In this document: positions 25,170-33,154 of the stretch, one piece after another
How positions within the stretch are numbered: position 1 is the first letter of the stretch
Layout: each line of letters starts with the position of its first letter
NCBI RefSeq assembly: GCF_018131105.1
Contig: NZ_JAFCJI010000002.1
Span: 682,001-746,000, forward strand
DNA: 64,000 nt
Direction of reading: 5' to 3'
Source of the DNA: Bradyrhizobium manausense
GTDB taxonomy: Bacteria > Pseudomonadota > Alphaproteobacteria > Rhizobiales > Xanthobacteraceae
The notes under the pieces: model-generated
What the model was told of the DNA's origin: nothing
What the model saw: only the letters and a program-made list of their open reading frames with translations
Database searches by the model: none
Translations under genes and position numbers: made by a program

Positions 25170-25622
25170 ATGGCCGGACTTTATTTCGAGGACTTTTCCG
25201 TAGGCCAGGAGTTCAGGCATCCGCTGAGCCGGACCGTCACGGAGATGGACAACACCATGTTCAGCCTGCTGACGCTCAATCCGCAGCCGCTGCATATCGA
25301 CGCGCATTTCTCGGAAAAGACCGAGTTCGGCCAGCGCATTTTCAACAGCCTTTACACCCTCGGCATCATGATCGGCATGACGGTCTATGATACGACCTTG
25401 GGGACCACAGTTGCCAATCTCGGCATGACCGACGTGACTTTTCCAAAACCGGTCTTCCATGGCGACACCTTGCGGGCGACGACGAAGGTGCTTTCGTTGA
25501 GGGAATCCAAATCACGCCCGAAAGCGGGCATCGTCGAGTTCGAGCATCACGCCCTGAACCAGAACGACGAGATCGTCGGCAAATGCCGCCGCATGGCGAT
25601 GATGCACAAGAGGCCGGTCTGA
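25170..25622 (+). CDS. MaoC-family hydratase
   Basis: The 150-residue hot-dog-fold protein should hydrate an enoyl-CoA or dehydrate a 3-hydroxyacyl-CoA. The hydratase signature is NPQPLHID (about residues 46-53), with the catalytic histidine present; the aspartate that usually stands five to six residues before it seems to be an asparagine. GGAGG precedes the start. Its stop overlaps the start of the CitE-like gene (TGATG), implying coupled translation. A MaoC-CitE pair is known from itaconate and mesaconate pathways. Confidence 0.85.
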   Translation: MAGLYFEDFSVGQEFRHPLSRTVTEMDNTMFSLLTLNPQPLHIDAHFSEKTEFGQRIFNSLYTLGIMIGMTVYDTTLGTTVANLGMTDVTFPKPVFHGDTLRATTKVLSLRESKSRPKAGIVEFEHHALNQNDEIVGKCRRMAMMHKRPV

Positions 25623-26473
25623 TGCGTTCGATGCTGTTCGTGCCGGGCGATTCCCCGCGCAAATTCGAGAAGGCGAGCGAAGGCAAGGCCGACGCGCTGA
25701 TCATCGATCTCGAGGACTCGGTCGTCACCGACAAGAAGCCGGAGGCGCGCGGGCTCACGCTTGCGATGCTGAAGAGCCGCAACAAGCCGCATCAGCTCTA
25801 TGTCCGCGTCAACGCGCTCGACACCGGAATGACGCTGACGGACCTTGCCGCGGTGATGCCTGGCAAGCCCGATGGCATCGTGCTGCCGAAATCGCAGGGC
25901 GGCGACGACGTGCGCCAGGTCGCAACCTGGCTCGAAGCGCTGGAAGCCGCGGCCGGCATCACGGTCGGCGCAACGCGCATCGTCTGCGTCGCGACGGAGA
26001 CCGCCAGCTCGATCTTCGGCCTCGGCAGCTACAAGGGCTGCTCCCCCCGCCTCGCAGGCCTGATGTGGGGCGCGGAAGATCTTTCCGCCTCTCTCGGCGC
26101 CACCGAGAAGGCGTCCGGCGGCGTGTTCCACAGCCCCTATCGTCTCGCGCGGGATCTCTGCCTGATGGCAGCGGCTGCAGCGGAAGTGGCGCCAATCGAC
26201 ACCGTCTATACCGACATCGACAATCTCACAGGCCTCGAACAGGAAACACGCGCGGCACGGCGCGATGGCTTTTCGGCGAAGGCGCTGATTCACCCCAAGC
26301 ACGTCGATGTTGTCAACGCGGCGTTCGACCCAACCGACGCCGAGCGCATCTGGGCGGAGAAGGTGATCGCGGCCTTCGCGAGCAATCCGAACTCCGGCAC
26401 GCTGCGGCTCGACGGCCAGATGATCGACAAGCCGCATCTTCGCGCCGCGAAGAAGATTCTCGGCCAGAGCTAG
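25622..26473 (+). CDS. CitE-like acyl-CoA lyase (HpcH/HpaI family)
   Basis: The 283-residue TIM-barrel protein begins MRSMLFVPGDSPRKFEKA, the usual start of CitE-like lyases, and has the IDLEDSV motif with metal-binding acids. These magnesium enzymes cleave or form malyl-, methylmalyl- or citramalyl-CoA. The start at 25622 overlaps the preceding stop. Standing alone, without citrate lyase alpha and gamma subunits, it is most likely a CoA-ester lyase rather than part of citrate lyase. The exact substrate is unknown. Confidence 0.88.
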   Translation: MRSMLFVPGDSPRKFEKASEGKADALIIDLEDSVVTDKKPEARGLTLAMLKSRNKPHQLYVRVNALDTGMTLTDLAAVMPGKPDGIVLPKSQGGDDVRQVATWLEALEAAAGITVGATRIVCVATETASSIFGLGSYKGCSPRLAGLMWGAEDLSASLGATEKASGGVFHSPYRLARDLCLMAAAAAEVAPIDTVYTDIDNLTGLEQETRAARRDGFSAKALIHPKHVDVVNAAFDPTDAERIWAEKVIAAFASNPNSGTLRLDGQMIDKPHLRAAKKILGQS

Positions 26474-26494
26474 AGTAGGACACAAAGCCCCACC

Positions 26495-27238
26495 ATGATC
26501 GTTCGCCAAGCCGCCAACGTCCTGGAGATCATGGAATTCTTCGCGCAAACGAGGAAGCCGGCGACGCTTGCCGAGATCGCCGATCATTTCGGCTGGCCGC
26601 GCTCATCGACCTTCAACTTGCTCGCGACGCTGTCGGAGAAGGGCTATCTCTACGAACCGCGTCCCCGCGCCGGCTTCTATCCGACGCCGCGATGGCTGGC
26701 GATGGCACGGATGATCTCCGAGGTCGAGCCGCTGCCGCCGTGGACGCATCAGTTGATCGCCGACCTCTCCGCCGAGACCGGCGAGACCGCATCGATCGTG
26801 GCGCCCGCCGGCGTGATGGCGGTCTTCATCGATGTCGTCGAGTCGAGGGCCGCGATCCGCTACTTCGCCACCATCGGGCACCGCGTGCCGATCCACGCCA
26901 CGGCCAGCGGCCGCGCGCTGTTGCTGCAATATACGCCGGACGAGCGCGACTCCGTCTATCGCAAGATCGAGTTCAAGCAATATGGCCCCTCGACGCCGAT
27001 CAGCATCGAGGCGGTCGAGGCCGAGCTGCGCAATTCGATCGCGCGCGGCTACTGCCAGAGCTTTGCCGACTACAGCCGCGACCTCGCGGGTGCTGCGATC
27101 CCGCTGCCGATCGGCGATCGCCGCCTCTCCGTCGTCGTTGCAGGCCCCGAGTTCCGGATTGGACCGAAGGTCGCGGAGGTGGCGTCGCTGATTGCGAGGA
27201 CCGTGGACCGGCTGCGACCGAAGACCACTGCGGCTTAG
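26495..27238 (+). CDS. IclR-family transcriptional regulator
   Basis: This 247-residue protein has an N-terminal winged helix-turn-helix (about 5-70, with TLAEIADHFGWPRSSTFNLLATL) and a C-terminal effector domain (about 85-240) ending with the IAGPEFRIG-like strand. It follows the CitE-like gene by 21 bases, so it probably controls the CoA-transferase unit and the divergent TRAP unit, perhaps from the TATATGAA region. The effector is probably the pathway acid or its CoA ester. Confidence 0.9.
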   Translation: MIVRQAANVLEIMEFFAQTRKPATLAEIADHFGWPRSSTFNLLATLSEKGYLYEPRPRAGFYPTPRWLAMARMISEVEPLPPWTHQLIADLSAETGETASIVAPAGVMAVFIDVVESRAAIRYFATIGHRVPIHATASGRALLLQYTPDERDSVYRKIEFKQYGPSTPISIEAVEAELRNSIARGYCQSFADYSRDLAGAAIPLPIGDRRLSVVVAGPEFRIGPKVAEVASLIARTVDRLRPKTTAA

Positions 27239-27249
27239 CGCGTCACCCC

Positions 27250-27651
27250 TTATTCGAACCCCTGCGCGGGCGGCAGCGTTGTCTGCACCGGCGCTGCAGG
27301 TGCAGCTTGAACAGGCTGCGCCGCGGGGGCGGCTTGAACCGGTGGAGTGGTCGCAGCCCTCATCTGGCCGTTAGCCTCCATGGCCTCGCGCGTGCGCGCC
27401 GGAACGCGATTTGCCTCGCGACGTGATGGCTGCCGGTGTCTTGCCGATCGCGAGCCGTGCATACCCCATGACCGCGCGATCGAGGGGCCGGCGGTGTAGC
27501 CGATCACTGCACCCGCGACCGCACCGATCGGACCGAGTACGACGGCACCGGACACCGCGCCCAACGCCGCAGAGCCGGCACGTTCCTGCGCAACGGCGCC
27601 TGCAGGTATACCCGCCAGCAGCACGATGGCAGTGATCAAAGCTTTGTTCAT
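27250..27651 (-). CDS. Secreted small protein with glycine-zipper and Pro/Ala tail
   Basis: The 133-residue protein has a signal peptide (MNKALITAIVLLAGIPAGAVAQ), then a glycine/alanine-rich hydrophobic stretch (about 26-55) like glycine-zipper outer-membrane proteins, and a tail rich in proline, alanine and glutamine with repeats of VQAAPAA. The start at 27651 has GGAGG eight bases upstream. The location is probably periplasm or outer membrane. The function is unknown; no lipobox cysteine is present. Confidence 0.65.
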   Translation of the reverse strand: MNKALITAIVLLAGIPAGAVAQERAGSAALGAVSGAVVLGPIGAVAGAVIGYTAGPSIARSWGMHGSRSARHRQPSRREANRVPARTREAMEANGQMRAATTPPVQAAPAAQPVQAAPAAPVQTTLPPAQGFE

Positions 27652-27737
27652 CGGAGCGCCTCCCTCACGGGAGATCACTCATCCGCAAATAAGGCCACAG
27701 CAGGTTTGTTCGTGGCCCAATGAGAGGCAAACGCCCA

Positions 27738-27774
27738 GGGAACTCTGGCAATTCAAAGACTTGCCAGAGTTCCC
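27738..27774. terminator. Perfect 14-bp stem-loop downstream of the FAH gene
   Basis: GGGAACTCTGGCAA (27738-27751) pairs exactly with TTGCCAGAGTTCCC (27761-27774) around nine bases. It lies 19 bases beyond the stop of the leftward FAH-fold gene and about 90 bases before the small secreted protein gene. A terminator or dispersed repeat is most likely; there is no T-run on the minus strand. Confidence 0.55.
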
Positions 27775-27792
27775 ACGCTTCGAAGCGGATCC

Positions 27793-28593
27793 TCAGACGA
27801 TCTTGATCGACATGTCAGGCAAGCCCTCGAGCTTGCACAGCAGCACGTCGCCCTTTACGACCGGGCCGACATTCTCCGGCGTGCCGGAATAAATGATGTC
27901 GCCGGCCTTCAGCTCGAACGCTTCCGAGAGCTTTGCGATCTGCTCGGCGACGCTCCAGATCATCTTGCTGAGATCCGAGTTCTGCCGCACGGCGCCGTTC
28001 ACCGCGAGCGAGATCGCGCCCTTGTCGAAATGGCCGGTCTTGGTGGCCGGGTGGATCGGACCGAGCACCGCAGCGTGGTCAAAGCTCTTGCCGATCTCCC
28101 ACGGCTTCTTCTCCGCGGCCATGCCGTTCTGGAGATCGCGACGGGTCATGTCGAGCCCGAGCGCGTAGCCATAGACGTGATCGAGCGCCTTCTCCGCCGG
28201 AATGTTGGTGCCGCCGGATTTGAGCGCAGCGACCAGCTCGACCTCGTGATGATAGTTCTTGGTTAGCGACGGATAGGGATGATCGGCCACTGCGCCGATC
28301 GCGACGTTCTGGATCGCATCGGTCGGCTTCTGGAAGAAGAACGGCGGCTCGCGGCTCGGATCCGAGCCACGCTCGATCGCGTGCGCCGCATAGTTGCGGC
28401 CGATGCAGTAGATGCGGCGGACCTGGAACACGTTCGTCTCGCCGACGATCGGGATCGTCACCATCGGCACCGGAAAAATCGGCTTGGGTGCCGCCTGCGC
28501 TGCCGCCGGCGCCGCATCAACGATACTCGCCGCGGTTACCATGGCGGCGCTTGCGATCAGATCGCGTCGCGTGGGTGAGGAAGTCTTTTTCAT
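27793..28593 (-). CDS. Fumarylacetoacetate hydrolase family protein with Tat signal
   Basis: The 266-residue protein has the FAH fold. The N-terminus reads PTRRDLIASAAMV and onward to AAAQA, a twin-arginine signal with a hydrophobic core and a cleavage-like end, so the enzyme is predicted to be exported folded. The FAH domain starts at about residue 58 with IYCIGRNYAAHA; metal ligands are likely the acids in NYHHEVELVAAL and the aspartate of GLDMTRRDLQ. Known relatives cleave C-C bonds of keto acids or act as isomerases in the cytoplasm; an exported one is unusual. Confidence 0.8.
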   Translation of the reverse strand: MKKTSSPTRRDLIASAAMVTAASIVDAAPAAAQAAPKPIFPVPMVTIPIVGETNVFQVRRIYCIGRNYAAHAIERGSDPSREPPFFFQKPTDAIQNVAIGAVADHPYPSLTKNYHHEVELVAALKSGGTNIPAEKALDHVYGYALGLDMTRRDLQNGMAAEKKPWEIGKSFDHAAVLGPIHPATKTGHFDKGAISLAVNGAVRQNSDLSKMIWSVAEQIAKLSEAFELKAGDIIYSGTPENVGPVVKGDVLLCKLEGLPDMSIKIV

Positions 28594-28740
28594 GTCTTAT
28601 GCTCCCGGGGACGGCCATTTGCGTCGGGCCGACCGATAGTGGATCAGGCATGTTTGAGCAACGTCTTTGACCTCGATATCGCAGCGCGTCATGCAGATGA
28701 CGCGCTAGGATCGGCCCTTGGACAAGACAAGGCGACCGTC

Positions 28741-30267
28741 ATGCGAGCGACCGGGCGGAGCATTCCGAATGCAGCTGCGCGCGCTATCCGCGCCGCCGGC
28801 GTGGCGCTGCTCGTCATCGCGATATCGCCGGGGGTCGGCAAGGGTACAGAGATCGTCGCTGCCAAGCGCATGAGAGCGATCGGCACGATCGATCCCCGCT
28901 TTCAGTCCTACAATATCGAGATGGTCGAGGTGACCGGCGGCCGATTCTGGAAGCCCTACGGGCAAGGCGACATGAAGCGTGATCGCTACGCTTATCGACC
29001 GCCGATCGATCTCGCCAACGCGCATCTGCGCAAGCTCGCCGCGGCGCTCGGGCCGGCCTATGTGCGCGTGAGCGGCACCTGGGCGAATGCGACCTTCTTC
29101 GCCGGCAACGACGGCACGCCGGCCGCTCCGCCTGCCGGCTTCAACACCGTGCTCACCCGCACGCAATGGCGCGGCGTCGTCGACTTCGCAGGCGTGGCCG
29201 ACGCGGAGATCATGACGTCTTTCGCCGTCAGTCCCGGCAGCCGCGACACTGACGGAACCTGGGCGCCGGACCAGGCGCAGCGGCTTGTCGACTTTACGCG
29301 ATCGCTGGGCAGCCACATCGCTGCCGCCGAATTCATGAACGAGCCGACGCTTGCAGCGAACAACGGTCCGCCGGTGGGGTATGACGCAAATGCATACAGC
29401 CGCGACTTCAAGATCTTCCGGGCATGGATGAAGCGCGCATCTCCCGGGACGCTGATCGTCGGGCCTGCTTCCGTCGGTGACTCCGCCTCGCCCGCGGCCG
29501 TCGGCATCCACACGCGCGATCTGCTCGCCGCATCGAGTCCCGGACTCGATCGTGTCTCCTATCATCATTACAACACACTCTCACCCCGCTGCGGCGTGCA
29601 CGACGATCCGGCCCATGCGCTATCCGAGGACTGGTTTTCGCGGACCGACGCGGCGCTGGCCGTCTACCGCGGACTGCGCGACGAATTCGAGCCGGGCAAG
29701 CCGATCTGGCTGACGGAGACTGCGGACGCCGCCTGCGGCGGCAATCCCTGGGATGCGACCTTTCTCGACAGCTTTCGCTATCTCGACCAGCTCGGTCGCC
29801 TGGCCAAGGCCGGCGTGCAGGTGGTGATGCACAACACGCTCGCAGCGAGCGACTACGGCCTGCTCGACGAGAAGACGTTTCGGCCACGGCCGAACTACTG
29901 GGCCGCGCTGCTTTGGCATCGCCTGATGGGAACGACCGTGCTCGACACCCGCATGGCCTCGGCGCTGACCGTTCACGCCTATGCGCATTGCCATCCCACG
30001 ACGAAAGGCGCGGCGTCCGTGCTCCTCATCAACACGTCGCAACATGGATCGCACGCCGTGACGCTGGCGGCGCGCGCGGACCGCTACACGCTTCGGGCGC
30101 GCCACCTCCAGAGCGCGAGCGTGCAATTGAACGGCACGACACTCGCCCTGACTGCCAGCGATGACCTGCCCCGCCTCGTGCCGCGAGCCGCACAGGCAGG
30201 TCAGATCCGCCTGGCACCCGCCAGTATTACGTTTCTGGTGATCCAGGACGTGGCTGCCTGCCGTTAG
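28741..30267 (+). CDS. Secreted GH79/heparanase-like glycosidase
   Basis: From the ATG at 28741 the protein has 508 residues: a signal-like N-terminus (RAAGVALLVIAISPG), a TIM-barrel domain and a C-terminal beta domain. The likely acid/base glutamate is in AEFMNEP and the likely nucleophile in WLTETADAAC, with the spacing seen in clan A glycosidases such as heparanase and bacterial beta-glucuronidases. An in-frame start at 28639 is possible but would hide the signal peptide. Its stop overlaps the convergent MFS gene by four bases. The substrate is unknown. Confidence 0.6.
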   Translation: MRATGRSIPNAAARAIRAAGVALLVIAISPGVGKGTEIVAAKRMRAIGTIDPRFQSYNIEMVEVTGGRFWKPYGQGDMKRDRYAYRPPIDLANAHLRKLAAALGPAYVRVSGTWANATFFAGNDGTPAAPPAGFNTVLTRTQWRGVVDFAGVADAEIMTSFAVSPGSRDTDGTWAPDQAQRLVDFTRSLGSHIAAAEFMNEPTLAANNGPPVGYDANAYSRDFKIFRAWMKRASPGTLIVGPASVGDSASPAAVGIHTRDLLAASSPGLDRVSYHHYNTLSPRCGVHDDPAHALSEDWFSRTDAALAVYRGLRDEFEPGKPIWLTETADAACGGNPWDATFLDSFRYLDQLGRLAKAGVQVVMHNTLAASDYGLLDEKTFRPRPNYWAALLWHRLMGTTVLDTRMASALTVHAYAHCHPTTKGAASVLLINTSQHGSHAVTLAARADRYTLRARHLQSASVQLNGTTLALTASDDLPRLVPRAAQAGQIRLAPASITFLVIQDVAACR

Positions 30268-31571
30268 AATTTCAGGTCGTCGCGGGCGGTCTCCGGCGCC
30301 ATCAACGTCGCGATGATGGTGATGATCGAGAGCGAGATGATGTAGAGCGACACCGGCCAGTAGGAGCCCGCCCAGGCTAGCAGCGCGGTCGCGATCAATG
30401 GCGAGAAGCCGCCACTCAACGCGGCTGCGACATTGGCCCCAAGCGAGGCACCGCTGTAGCGTACCGGAGTGCGGAACAGTTCCGGCATAAAGGCGGCCTT
30501 CGGTCCGAACAGCAGCGCATGCGTCAGCGTCATCGTGACCACAAGCGCGAGCGTGATCAGCACTGGGTCTCTGGTGTCGAGGAACCAGAACAGCGGAAAC
30601 GCCAGCGCGACCGAAAACACGCCGCCGGCAAGATACAGCGCCTTGCGGCCGAAGATGTCGGAGAGCCAGCCGGCGAGCGGCAACGTCGCGAACTCGACGA
30701 TCGCGGCATAGACAACGGCATTCAGGATCACCTGGCGCGGCATGCCGAGCTTTGCCGTGGCATAGACAACGACGAAGACGGTGAGGAGATACGCGAGCCC
30801 GACCTCCGACACCGTGATGCCGATCGCCAGTAGAAAGCTGCGCCAGTCGCGGCGAAGCACTTCCCACACCGGCTGCGCCAGCACCTCCTTGCGCTCGACC
30901 ACCTCCTTGAAGTGCGGCGTTTCCGCGAGCCTCAGCCGCACGATGAAGCCGATACCGACCAGCAGAATGCTGATCAGGAACGGCACACGCCAGCCCCAGC
31001 TCAGGAAGTCGGCTTCGGGCAGTTGCGTCATCAGCCCGAAGATGCCGGTCGACGCGGCGACGCCGACCGGAAAGCCGATCTGCACCAGGCTGCCGTAGAA
31101 GCCGCGCCTGATGCCGGCGTGCTCGACCACCATGACAACCGCGCCGCTCCATTCGCCGCCGAGTCCTATGCCTTGAACAAAGCGGAGGATGACGAGCAGG
31201 ATCGGCGCCCAAACGCCGATCTGGCTGTAGGTCGGCAGGCACCCGATCAAGAAGGTGCCAAGCCCCATCGCGATCATGGTCGCGACCAGCATTGTCTTGC
31301 GGCCGAGCCGGTCGCCGTAATGCCCGATGATCGCGCCGCCAATCGGTCGCGCCACAAAGCCGACCGCGTAAGTCGAGAATGCCGCCAGTGTGCCGACAAA
31401 TGGATCGAAGCTCGGGAAGAACAGCTTGTTCATGACGAGAGCGGCAGCCGTGCCGTAGATCAGGAAATCGTACCACTCGATCGCAGTGCCAAGCGCGCTC
31501 GCCCACACCACATGCGCCGTTGTCGACCTCTCCGTTTCGCCGGAGACCCCCGTTGCCACAGTCATTGCCAT
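30264..31571 (-). CDS. MFS transporter (metabolite:H+ symporter type)
   Basis: The 435-residue permease has twelve predicted spans. Signatures of the MHS subfamily are GTAIEWYDFLIYGTAAAL near the start, DRLGRK in the loop between spans 2 and 3, and RFVQGIGLGGEWSGAV. Such proteins import carboxylates, betaines or shikimate with protons. The ATG at 31571 is preferred over a TTG at 31580. It is encoded convergently with the glycosidase gene. Confidence 0.88.
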   Translation of the reverse strand: MAMTVATGVSGETERSTTAHVVWASALGTAIEWYDFLIYGTAAALVMNKLFFPSFDPFVGTLAAFSTYAVGFVARPIGGAIIGHYGDRLGRKTMLVATMIAMGLGTFLIGCLPTYSQIGVWAPILLVILRFVQGIGLGGEWSGAVVMVVEHAGIRRGFYGSLVQIGFPVGVAASTGIFGLMTQLPEADFLSWGWRVPFLISILLVGIGFIVRLRLAETPHFKEVVERKEVLAQPVWEVLRRDWRSFLLAIGITVSEVGLAYLLTVFVVVYATAKLGMPRQVILNAVVYAAIVEFATLPLAGWLSDIFGRKALYLAGGVFSVALAFPLFWFLDTRDPVLITLALVVTMTLTHALLFGPKAAFMPELFRTPVRYSGASLGANVAAALSGGFSPLIATALLAWAGSYWPVSLYIISLSIITIIATLMAPETARDDLKF

Positions 31572-31688
31572 CCGCCCCAAATTCGGAGCGCATCATGACC
31601 AATCGCGCTGAGCGTTGCAACCTGCGGAGGTGTTGCCCCAGCGCGGTATCACAGCGCGATGATTTTTCGCTCTGCTGCTCCCCACGCC

Positions 31689-31770
31689 CGTCATTGCGAG
31701 GAGCTCTTGCGACGAAGCAATCCAGACTGCCTCCGAGAACAAAGTCTGGATTGCTTCGCTCGCAACGACG
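31689..31770. repeat. CGTCATTGCGAG-type palindromic repeat, second copy
   Basis: The left arm starts CGTCATTGCGAGGAGC and contains CGAAGCAATCCAGACT; the right arm reads AGTCTGGATTGCTTCG and ends GCAACGACG. It is the better-preserved relative of the element at 4112-4191. It occupies the region between the MFS gene and the ABC binding protein gene, which holds no gene. Confidence 0.75.
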
Positions 31771-31853
31771 GATGCTGAGGCAGTTGCGCGCACTGCTGCC
31801 ACCGTCGTCTCAGCGATCGCGGAATTGCATTCGAAGCATTATTCGCCATTGAC

Positions 31854-31878
31854 AAATTAGTTCGCTAATATCTAATTT
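31854..31878. promoter_or_regulatory. ATTAG/CTAAT operator candidate
   Basis: AAATTAG (31854-31860) and CTAATTT (31872-31878) are an inverted repeat, and a third CTAAT at 31865-31869 pairs with the first arm around TTCG. A TTGACA at 31849-31854 overlaps it, so the site would cover a promoter. It lies 53 bases before the binding protein start; the bound regulator is unknown, with the IclR protein at 34909 the nearest candidate. Confidence 0.5.
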
Positions 31879-31931
31879 ACATCCAGAACAGCCGGTCGCA
31901 CCAAGCGGCCCATAAAAGAGAGGGAATGACG

Positions 31932-33146
31932 ATGAGAGGGCTTTTGGCCTGCGCCATGCTCGCGGCCATGACTTCGGCCGCGACGACGACAGCTGCCACC
32001 GCGCAAGTCTCCGACGACGTGGTGCGGATCGGCGTCTTGACGGATCTGTCGAGCTGGGGCCGCGACAACTCGGGGCCGGGTTCGGTCGAGGCGGCCAAGA
32101 TGGCGGTGGAGGAGTTCGGGCCGACCGTGCTCGGCAAGCCGATCGAGATCATCAGTGCCGACCACCAGATGAAGACCGACGTCGGCGTCAATATCGTGCG
32201 CGGCTGGTTCGACAACGGCAAGGTCGACGCCGTCGCCGACATTCCCAATTCCGGTATCGCGATCGCCGTGCACAACATGGTGCGCGAGCGCAACAAGATC
32301 GCCCTGCTCTCGGGCCCCGGCGCGAGCTCGCTGACCGACGAGCTGTGCAGCCCGAACACGGTGCACTTCACTTATGACACCTACGCGCTGTCCAAGGTGA
32401 CGGCCTCTGCCGTGATCAAGGAAGGCGGAAAATCCTGGTACTTCATCACTGCGGATTACGCTTTCGGTCAGCAGCTCGAAAAGGACGCCACCCACTTCAT
32501 CAACGAACTGGGCGGCAAGGTGCTCGGCGGCGTCAAGCATCCGACCAACACGGCGGACTTCTCCTCCTTCGCGCTGCAGGCGCAGAGTTCCAAGGCTGAC
32601 GTCGTCGCCTTCGCCAATGCCGGCCAGGACACCGATAACGCCATCAAGCAATCCGGCGAATTCGGTCTGGTCCAGGGCGGACAGAAGCTCGTGGGCTTGC
32701 TCATGTTCGACACCGACGTGCACGCGATCGGCCTCAAGTCGGCGCAAGGCACCTATATGACCACGGCGTCGTACTGGAACATGGACGAACAGACGCGTGC
32801 CTGGTCGAAGAAATTCTTCGCCCGCACCAACGTGATGCCGACCATGATCCACACCGGCGTCTACGGGTCGGTGCTGCATTATCTCAAGGCCATCAAGGCC
32901 GCCGGCACCGATGACCCGGCCAAGGTGATGGCCAAGATGCGCGAGCTGCCGATTGAGGATACCTTCGTCCACGGCGGCAAGTTGCGCGAGGACGGCCGCG
33001 TCATCCGCGACATGTATCTGGCCAAGGTGAAGTCGCCCGAGCAATCCAAGGAGCCATGGGATTATCTGGAGATCGTCAAGACGGTGAAGGGCGCGGACGC
33101 CTTCCGCCCGGTCTCCGAGTCCAAATGTCCGCTGTTGAAGAAGTGA
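31932..33146 (+). CDS. Branched-chain-amino-acid-type ABC binding protein
   Basis: This 404-residue periplasmic binding protein of the Peripla_BP_6 type begins, after a signal peptide (about 1-23), with VRIGVLTDLSSWGRDNSGPGS, and later has LSGPGASSLTDELCSP. The second ATG at 31932 is chosen because it stands at a better distance from AGAGGG than the one at 31926. No permease or ATPase gene is adjacent, so it must work with subunits encoded elsewhere. It lies eight bases before a flavoprotein gene, suggesting that its ligand is that enzyme's substrate. Confidence 0.88.
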   Translation: MRGLLACAMLAAMTSAATTTAATAQVSDDVVRIGVLTDLSSWGRDNSGPGSVEAAKMAVEEFGPTVLGKPIEIISADHQMKTDVGVNIVRGWFDNGKVDAVADIPNSGIAIAVHNMVRERNKIALLSGPGASSLTDELCSPNTVHFTYDTYALSKVTASAVIKEGGKSWYFITADYAFGQQLEKDATHFINELGGKVLGGVKHPTNTADFSSFALQAQSSKADVVAFANAGQDTDNAIKQSGEFGLVQGGQKLVGLLMFDTDVHAIGLKSAQGTYMTTASYWNMDEQTRAWSKKFFARTNVMPTMIHTGVYGSVLHYLKAIKAAGTDDPAKVMAKMRELPIEDTFVHGGKLREDGRVIRDMYLAKVKSPEQSKEPWDYLEIVKTVKGADAFRPVSESKCPLLKK

Positions 33147-33154
33147 GGTGAGAC

